DNA of 64,000 nucleotides, from positions 1,984,001-2,048,000 of the forward strand of contig NZ_CP019448.1 in assembly GCF_002951835.1 (NCBI RefSeq), read 5' to 3'. Numbering within the stretch: position 1 is the stretch's first letter; the number at the start of each line of letters is the position of its first letter. Origin of the DNA: Simonsiella muelleri ATCC 29453 (GTDB lineage: Bacteria; Pseudomonadota; Gammaproteobacteria; Burkholderiales; Neisseriaceae). The notes under the pieces are model-generated. The model had not been told where the DNA came from. It made no database searches and saw nothing but the letters and a program-made list of their open reading frames with translations. A program made the position numbers and the translations under genes. Below, in pieces: positions 44,997 through 54,500 of this stretch.

Positions 44997-45490
44997 TGAC
45001 GAATTCTCGCAGGTGTTTGAATAACTTCACGAATAATAACTTGTGGAGGAGGCGTAACAGGTGCAGGCGCAGGTGGTGGACACGCCGCACCCACAGGGTC
45101 TACAGCTCGCCAATGGAATGTACGCGCATATTTTTCATTATCAAACAAAACCTTAAATTGACAAGTGGTTACACCTTCCGTACCTTGATTGGGCGTATTG
45201 AAGTGAAATAAATAATCCCATTCACGCACACGAAAGCCCTCATCAAATTGTGGTCTACCAATTAAATCATAGAGTTGGTCTTTACTCATGCCTGAACGAA
45301 TTTGTTTCAAATTTTCCCAGTTGGGAAATGTGCCACGGTCTTTGTTGAACGTCGTGGACACAGGGTTAGGCCAGTGCAACTCATCTGCTGTACCATTGGC
45401 GCGTACCATCGTACCTGACGTGCCACACGCCGCTAAAACCGCACTCGCCAACACTGCCAAACTGATTCGGCGAATTTTTTTGATATTCAT
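44993..45490 (-). CDS. BamE/OmlA-like (SmpA) outer membrane lipoprotein
   Basis: A 165-residue lipoprotein with lipobox LAAC at about residue 22. ENLKQIRSGMSKDQLYDLIGRP near residue 60 and EWDYLFHF near 90 form the SmpA/OmlA fold found in BamE, followed by a Pro-rich tail (CPPPAPAPVTPPPQ). It may be BamE itself or a paralogue; the Pro-rich tail is unlike compact BamE proteins. It is coupled to the transpeptidase-like gene. Confidence 0.8.
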   Translation of the reverse strand: MNIKKIRRISLAVLASAVLAACGTSGTMVRANGTADELHWPNPVSTTFNKDRGTFPNWENLKQIRSGMSKDQLYDLIGRPQFDEGFRVREWDYLFHFNTPNQGTEGVTTCQFKVLFDNEKYARTFHWRAVDPVGAACPPPAPAPVTPPPQVIIREVIQTPARIRQ

Positions 45491-45595
45491 ATAATTTAAT
45501 CCTTCAATTCACTATAAATGAAATAGCTGGATTTTTCAGGCCACCTTATTTTCAGGCAGCCTGAAAAACGTTTTTTAGTCAATTAAATTCAAGCA

Positions 45596-48500
45596 TTACC
45601 ATTGATAACCTGCGCCAATGGTTGCACCAAAATGACCTTTGCTATTACCTGTTGCCACGCCTTTGATAACCCAGTTACCGCCATCGGAAATCGCTGACAT
45701 ACCAATGGCATAACCTTGTTTTCCACGATAAGTGCTGCCTGAAACCGCCACCATGCTTTTACCTGGTAAGTAAGCCTGTGGTAAACCAGCTGCAGCCATC
45801 GCAGACGCTGTACCTGCATCTGCTTCATCGGCGATATTTTGCATTTTGTAATGCAAGTTGTTGTTTAATTTGTACAACTGGTTCACATTGACTGCATCGG
45901 TTGGCGCAACACCTTCAGCAACATTATGAAGGGTTACAGGTGCTTGTTCATTTGCGCCGACCAAAGTAACGTGATTAGTCGGGCTACCGCCATTACTTTG
46001 GACTGGGGCATTGACATTGCTGTATTGCAGAGGCAAACTGTTGATTACTTTACTTGTCGTTTGATACAGTTGCGAGCCGTTAATGGCATCGGTAGAGGTT
46101 GCAGAAATTTCACCTGCTGCCACATTTTGAATGCGGCGTTCGCTGCCTGAAGCACCCACAGATACAACACCATTTGCAGTTGCACCCGCAAATCCGCCAT
46201 AAGTTACTCCACTCACAGTTGCGCTGTTTACTGTGCCTGTTGCACCGCCTGTTGTGGTTGAACCTGACTCACCTGACGTGGTTAAGTTATAACCAGCATC
46301 TGCCGTCGCAGTTGTTTGGTTACCCAAGTAAATAGAGTTTTCAACTGTGCTACCCATTGCTGTCGGATTATTGGAAGTATCCAAACCTTTATTATTGACA
46401 TTATTACCCAAAACAAAAGTATTAGCTGAATTGATAATATTGTTATTACCAAAAGCATAACTACCATCTACCACTTTTGTCCCATCTAATGTTGTGCCAT
46501 TAATAATATTTGGATCACCAAATGCACCAGAATGATTTCCTGCTACCTTGTTGCCTGTACCAATAGAAATGGACTGCGTACCAGTGGCTTCTGCACCATG
46601 ACCAATTGCAATAGAGCTTGTACCTTGCGCATTGGCATCATATCCAATTGCTGTTGCATAAGCACCATTGGCACTGGAATCATGAGTAGTTTTTCCATCA
46701 TGCTTAAAGTCTGTACCAGCTGTTTCATCATTCACATGCAAATATTTAATACCTTCAGCATTCATATGGTCAATTGCAGATTTTACACTATTAAGAGTAT
46801 ACGTTTTATTACCATCAACATTATATGTTGTGAATTCAATACCACCCAAAATATTATGAATATTATTCACATTATTAACAATATTATTAACACTACCATT
46901 TACATTTTGTGCGACAGCCTGCAAATCACCAATATTAGCAGCATTGGTCAACATATTACCTGTCGCATTTTTGACAGCATTGGCAATGTTTGTTTTCTCT
47001 GCATCAGTTGGAGCATTTACGTTAGTAACCGCGACATTTGTACCACTTGCGACACCTGTAACTTTCGTATTACCTGCATTGATGCCATCTTTGTTAATAA
47101 CCACGTTGGAATTAGTTGTCGGCACGGTAACCGATTTAAATGCCACTTCATCTTTGGTTGCAACGCTGATGGTATTGCCTTTTTGGGTAACTGCAATGTT
47201 TTTACCAGCATCTAATGTGATGGTTTCGCTAGGATTAACCAATTCATTCGTGCTGCCTGAAACCGTACCTTCTGATGCCGATGTGGTTAAATTAAAGCCT
47301 GATTGATTAATGGCATTTGCCACCGTCTCTGCTGTTGCCAAGCTGGTTTTGTCGCCTGCGTTTACCGAACCGTTGGCATTTGGCGTAATGGTAGTGGTAG
47401 CCACTTGTAATGCGCCTGTTGTTGGGTCTTGTTTGATGGTGTTTCCATCGGTGTTGACATCAATTTTGCCTGTGGTTGGGTCAGTTTTCAGGCTGCTTCC
47501 TGTGTTCACGGCTAAATCAAATGTTTTTGCGCCTGTTGTTGGGTCTGTGGTTTCAGCAATATTAACTGTTTTGTTGCTTGACGTAACATTCTCTTTAGAA
47601 CCTGCAACCGCGCTATTCAATTGACTAACATTGACCGCATCGGTATCAGCTTGACCAGCCGCGACATTGGTAATTTTGTTACCGCCGTTATCCAAACCGT
47701 TTGCGGATAAAGTAACAGGTTGTCCTGCTGCACCATTATTGATGGTTACACCATCATTGGATACTTTGGTGTTGCCTGCAGTAACGCTATTTACTTTGAT
47801 ATCTTTGGATAAATTGTAAGTAACATCATTGCTATCTTTTTGTTTAGAAATCAAGATATTACCATCGGTATTTTTCATATCAACGGTAGAACCCGGTTTA
47901 ACCAATGAACCATTGTCGCCTTGTGCTGTCAGCGTAAAACCCGAATTATTAATCGCAGTCGCAATGTCGCCAGCTGTCGCCAATGAAGTTGGGCTATTTG
48001 GTGTATTCACTTTACCAGTCATCGTATCATTGGTTAATGGTGATGTTTTGGCAACAATCTTACCTTCTACCACTTCTGTGGTTACGCCATCGGTTTTCGC
48101 CGCAACTGTGTAAGTTGTTGAGCCATCTGCATTTGTTTGCGGCGTTACACTCACACCACTATCACCGTCAACTTTCGTTGTCGCCGCTGCTGCTGCTTGT
48201 TTTAAATCACCCACATTGACTGCATTGGTTAAAGTCGTACCCGCTGCATCTGCCAATTTCACCGCATCACCAGTCGAATTATCAACTAAACCGCTTGATA
48301 CATTTTTCAACGCCACTGGTTTAGCATCATCTTTTCCTACCAATGAAACACTGTTGGTGGCTGTATTAGGCTTGCCGTTTGCATCTACGGTTTTGCCGTC
48401 TGTGCCAACATAACCCATTGGGCTGTCAATGCGAATTTCGCTGGTCTTACCGTCTGCTGACGTGGTTACAACTGCTGTCGTACCTGTGCCATTGACAAAA

Positions 48501-51500
48501 TTTACCGTGTCATAAGGTTTGACAAAATCTTTGGCATCTCCGTTGTTTTGCAAATTCCAACCTGCATTCAATACATCGCCTACTGTCGCTGCATGGTTAT
48601 ACACTTTAGCTGCATCTGCTGGCGCTAAAGTTTCTGATTTAGTTGGTGCTGTTGCAGCAACTTGAGTCGGTTTGCCATCTTGGCCAATGGTCATGTCACC
48701 TACATTATATGTAGGTTTCAGGCTGCCTTTTACGTTTGCCAAAGTTGTTGGCGCAGTTGTGCTGTTGTCGCCATTGTTCATGGACGTAATCACATCACCA
48801 ACCGCAACTTGTTGTTTGGTGTCTGGCGTACCATCGGCGTTAGCAACGTAGAAATTACCCGAAACAGGGTCTTTAACCACTTTTGTGCCGTCAGCTTTGG
48901 TGTAAACCACTGGCAATTGTGATTTGTTGCTAACAGCTTGTGCATTCACATCAACGGTAATTGTGCGAATATTACCAACGGTTTCGCCTTTAACAGTCGC
49001 TAAACCTGTGCCTTTGAAATCCACTTGGTTAGCGTTTTTAACCACGTCTTTGTAGCCATTTCCCTCGGTTGCTGATACCAGCCAACCCATGTTTTGCAAA
49101 TCGCCAACTGTCGCAGCTGAATTGGGATTAACTGAATTCTCAGTTAAATTAACCAATTGAGTATTAACTGGATTGCTTGCACCATTGGTCATTGGGTTGG
49201 TTGCAACATCTTCCTTGTTCAATGTTGAACCTACGCCTGTAATTTGCGTTGGTTTTCCATCAGAAGATTTGATGTCTAATGCAGTTGCTGGCTCAGTGGC
49301 ATTATTGGTTGCTGGTACAGCTACTGCCGTTGTCATGTTCACAACTGGCGTAGTTTGGCTGTTACCCACCGATAATGTATGGGTGTTCACATTATTGAAG
49401 TTGACATCATCAGCCGTAGCAAAACTGAATTTGCCATCTTCTTGAACCACCGTTAAATTTTTGCCTGCATCTAAAGTTACTTTTTCGCCCGCCTTAATCA
49501 ATTGCTCTTTCGCACCGGTTTGATTACCACTTGCTGTAGCAATAAAACCCGAATTATTAATCGCAGTCGCAATGTCGCCAGCTGTCGCCAATGAAGTTGG
49601 GCTATTTGGTGTATTCACTTTACCAGTCATCGTATCATTGGTTAATGGTGATGTTTTGGCAACAATCTTACCTTCTACCACTTCTGTGGTTACGCCATCG
49701 GTTTTCGCCGCAACTGTGTAAGTTGTTGAGCCATCTGCATTTGTTTGCGGCGTTACACTCACACCACTATCACCGTCAACTTTCGTTGTCGCCGCTGCTG
49801 CTGCTTGTTTTAAATCACCCACATTGACTGCATTGGTTAAAGTCGTACCCGCTGCATCTGCCAATTTCACCGCATCACCAGTCGAATTATCAACTAAACC
49901 GCTTGATACATTTTTCAACGCCACTGGTTTAGTATCATCTTTTCCTACCAATGAAACACTGTTGGTGGCTGTATTAGGCTTGCCGTTTGCATCTACGGTT
50001 TTGCCGTCTGTGCCAACATAACCCATTGGGCTGTCAATGCGAATTTCGCTGGTCTTGCCGTCTGCTGACGTGGTTACAACTGCTGTCGTACCTGTGCCAT
50101 TGACAAAATTTACCGTGTCATAAGGTTTGACAAAATCTTTGGCATCTCCGTTGTTTTGCAAATTCCAACCTGCATTCAATACATCGCCTACTGTCGCTGC
50201 ATGGTTATACACTTTAGCTGCATCTGCTGGCGCTAAAGTTTCTGATTTAGTTGGTGCTGTTGCAGCAACTTGAGTCGGTTTGCCATCTTGGCCAATGGTC
50301 ATGTCACCTACATTATATGTAGGTTTCAGGCTGCCTTTTACGTTTGCCAAAGTTGTTGGCGCAGTTGTGCTGTTGTCGCCATTGTTCATGGACGTAATCA
50401 CATCACCAACCGCAACTTGTTGTTTGGTGTCTGGCGTACCATCGGCGTTAGCAACGTAGAAATTACCCGAAACAGGGTCTTTAACCACTTTTGTGCCGTC
50501 AGCTTTGGTGTAAACCACTGGCAATTGTGATTTGTTGCTAACAGCTTGTGCATTCACATCAACGGTAATTGTGCGAATATTACCAACGGTTTCGCCTTTA
50601 ACAGTCGCTAAACCTGTGCCTTTGAAATCCACTTGGTTAGCGTTTTTAACCACGTCTTTGTAGCCATTTCCCTCGGTTGCTGATACCAGCCAACCCATGT
50701 TTTGCAAATCGCCAACTGTCGCAGCTGAATTGGGATTAACTGAATTCTCAGTTAAATTAACCAATTGAGTATTAACTGGATTGCTTGCACCATTGGTCAT
50801 TGGGTTGGTTGCAACATCTTCCTTGTTCAATGTTGAACCTACGCCTGTAATTTGCGTTGGTTTTCCATCAGAAGATTTGATGTCTAATGCAGTTGCTGGC
50901 TCAGTGGCATTATTGGTTGCTGGTACAGCTACTGCCGTTGTCATGTTCACAACTGGCGTAGTTTGGCTGTTACCCACCGATAATGTATGGGTGTTCACAT
51001 TATTGAAGTTGACATCATCAGCCGTAGCAAAACTGAATTTGCCATCTTCTTGAACCACCGTTAAATTTTTGCCTGCATCTAAAGTTACTTTTTCGCCCGC
51101 CTTAATCAATTGCTCTTTCGCACCGGTTTGATTACCACTTGCTGTAGCAATAAAACCCGAATTATTAATCGCAGTCGCAATGTCGCCAGCTGTCGCCAAT
51201 GAAGTTGGGCTATTTGGTGTATTCACTTTACCAGTCATCGTATCATTGGTTAATGGTGATGTTTTGGCAACAATCTTACCTTCTACCACTTCTGTGGTTA
51301 CGCCATCGGTTTTCGCCGCAACTGTGTAAGTTGTTGAGCCATCTGCATTTGTTTGCGGCGTTACACTCACACCACTATCACCGTCAACTTTCGTTGTCGC
51401 CGCTGCTGCTGCTTGTTTTAAATCACCCACATTGACTGCATTGGTTAAAGTCGTACCCGCTGCATCTGCCAATTTCACCGCATCACCAGTCGAATTATCA

Positions 51501-54500
51501 ACTAAACCGCTTGATACATTTTTCAACGCCACTGGTTTAGTATCATCTTTTCCTACCAATGAAACACTGTTGGTGGCTGTATTAGGCTTGCCGTTTGCAT
51601 CTACGGTTTTGCCGTCTGTGCCAACATAACCCATTGGGCTGTCAATGCGAATTTCGCTGGTCTTGCCGTCTGCTGACGTGGTTACAACTGCTGTCGTACC
51701 TGTGCCATTGACAAAATTTACCGTGTCATAAGGTTTGACAAAATCTTTGGCATCTCCGTTGTTTTGCAAATTCCAACCTGCATTCAATACATCGCCTACT
51801 GTCGCTGCATGGTTATACACTTTAGCTGCATCTGCTGGCGCTAAAGTTTCTGATTTAGTTGGTGCTGTTGCAGCAACTTGAGTCGGTTTGCCATCTTGGC
51901 CAATGGTCATGTCACCTACATTATATGTAGGTTTCAGGCTGCCTTTTACGTTTGCCAAAGTTGTTGGCGCAGTTGTGCTGTTGTCGCCATTGTTCATGGA
52001 CGTAATCACATCACCAACCGCAACTTGTTGTTTGGTGTCTGGCGTACCATCGGCGTTAGCAACGTAGAAATTACCCGAAACAGGGTCTTTAACCACTTTT
52101 GTGCCGTCAGCTTTGGTGTAAACCACTGGCAATTGTGATTTGTTGCTAACAGCTTGTGCATTCACATCAACGGTAATTGTGCGAATATTACCAACGGTTT
52201 CGCCTTTAACAGTCGCTAAACCTGTGCCTTTGAAATCCACTTGGTTAGCGTTTTTAACCACGTCTTTGTAGCCATTTCCCTCGGTTGCTGATACCAGCCA
52301 ACCCATGTTTTGCAAATCGCCAACTGTCGCAGCTGAATTGGGATTAACTGAATTCTCAGTTAAATTAACCAATTGAGTATTAACTGGATTGCTTGCACCA
52401 TTGGTCATTGGGTTGGTTGCAACATCTTCCTTGTTCAATGTTGAACCTACGCCTGTAATTTGCGTTGGTTTTCCATCAGAAGATTTGATGTCTAATGCAG
52501 TTGCTGGCTCAGTGGCATTATTGGTTGCTGGTACAGCTACTGCCGTTGTCATGTTCACAACTGGCGTAGTTTGGCTGTTACCCACCGATAATGTATGGGT
52601 GTTCACATTATTGAAGTTGACATCATCAGCCGTAGCAAAACTGAATTTGCCATCTTCTTGAACCACCGTTAAATTTTTGCCTGCATCTAAAGTTACTTTT
52701 TCGCCCGCCTTAATCAATTGCTCTTTCGCACCAGTTTGATTACCACTTGCTGTAGCAATAAAACCCGAATTATTAATCGCAGCCGCAATGTCGCCAGCTG
52801 TCGCCAATGAAGTTGGGCTATTTGGTGTATTCACTTTACCAGTCTCATCATTGATGGTTAATGATGATGTTTTGGCAACAATATTACCGTTTACCACTTC
52901 TGTGGTTACGCCATCGGTTTTCGCCGCAACTGTGTAAGTTATTGAGCCATCTGCATTTGTTTTCGGCGTTACACTCACACCACTATCACCGTCAACTTTC
53001 GTTGTCGCCGCTGCTGCTGCTTGTTTTAAATCACCCACATTGACTGCATTGGTTAAAGTCGTACCCGCTGCATCTGCCAATTTCACCGCATCACCAGTCG
53101 AATTATCAACTAAACCGCTTGATACATTTTTCAACGCCACTGGTTTAGCATCATCTTTTCCTACCAATGAAACACTGTTGGTGGCTGTATTAGGCTTGCC
53201 GTTTGCATCTACGGTTTTGCCGTCTGTGCCAACATAACCCATTGGGCTGTCAATGCGAATTTCGCTGGTCTTACCGTCTGCTGACGTGGTTACAACTGCT
53301 GTCGTACCTGTGCCATTGACAAAATTCACCGTGTCATAAGGTTTGACAAAATCTTTGGCATCTCCGTTGTTTTGCAAATTCCAACCCGCATTCAATACGT
53401 CGCCTACTGTCGCTGCATGGTTATACACTTTAGCTGCATCTGCTGGCGCTAAAGTTTCTGATTTAGTTGGTGCTGTTGCAGCAACTTGAGTCGGTTTGCC
53501 ATCTTGGCCAATGGTCATGTCACCTACATTATATGTAGGTTTCAGGCTGCCTTTTACGTTTGCCAAAGTTGTTGGCGCAGTTGTGCTGTTGTCGCCATTG
53601 TTCATGGACGTAATCACATCACCAACCGCAACTTGTTGTTTGGTGTCTGGTGTACCATCAGCGTTAGCAACGTAGAAATTACCCGAAACAGGGTCTTTAA
53701 CCACTTTTGTGCCGTCAGCTTTGGTGTAAACCACTGGCAATTGTGATTTGTTGCTAACAGCTTGTGCATTCACATCAACGGTAATTGTGCGAATATTACC
53801 AACGGTTTCGCCTTTAACAGTCGCTAAACCTGTGCCTTTGAAATTCACTTGGTTAGCGTTTTTAACCACGTCTTTGTAGCCATTTCCCTCGGTTGCTGAT
53901 ACCAACCAACCCATGTTTTGCAAATCGCCAACTGTCGCCGCTGAATTGGGATTAACTGAATTCTCAGTTAAATTAACCAATTGAGTATTAACTGGATTGC
54001 TTGCGCCATTGGTCATTGGGTTGGTTGCAACATCTTCCTTGTTCAATGTTGAACCTACGCCTGTAATTTGCGTTGGTTTTCCGTCAGATTTGATGTCTAA
54101 TGCGGTTGCTGGCGCAGTGGCATTATTGCTTGCTGGTACAGCTTTTGTCGTTGTCATGTTCACAACTGGCGTAGTTTGGCTGTTACCCACCGATAATGTA
54201 TGGGTGTTCACATTATTGAAGTTGACATCGTCAGCCGTAGCAAAACTGAATTTGCCACCTTCTTGAGCCACCGTTAAATTTTTGCCTGCATCTAAGGTTA
54301 CTTTTTCGCCTGCCTTAATCAATTGCTCTTTCGCACCGGTTTCATTACCACTTGCTGTAGCAATAAAACCCGAATTATTAATCGCAGTCGCAATGTCGCC
54401 AGCTGTCGCAAATACATCACCTTTATCGGTAGCCGTAACAGTGCCATTTGATGGATTAGCGGTCAAACCTGATTTCACCACATCATATTGAATTTTGGTT

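Noticed and set aside
48216..53746. Repeating sets of plus-strand ORFs (60-90 codons) at 1608-bp spacing
   Set aside because: They are shadows of the adhesin coding strand; the regularity comes from the tandem repeat and they lack ribosome binding sites or family similarity.
47981..54409. CRISPR-like regular spacing
   Set aside because: The units are 1.6 kb, coding and in frame; there are no short repeat/spacer units and no cas genes.
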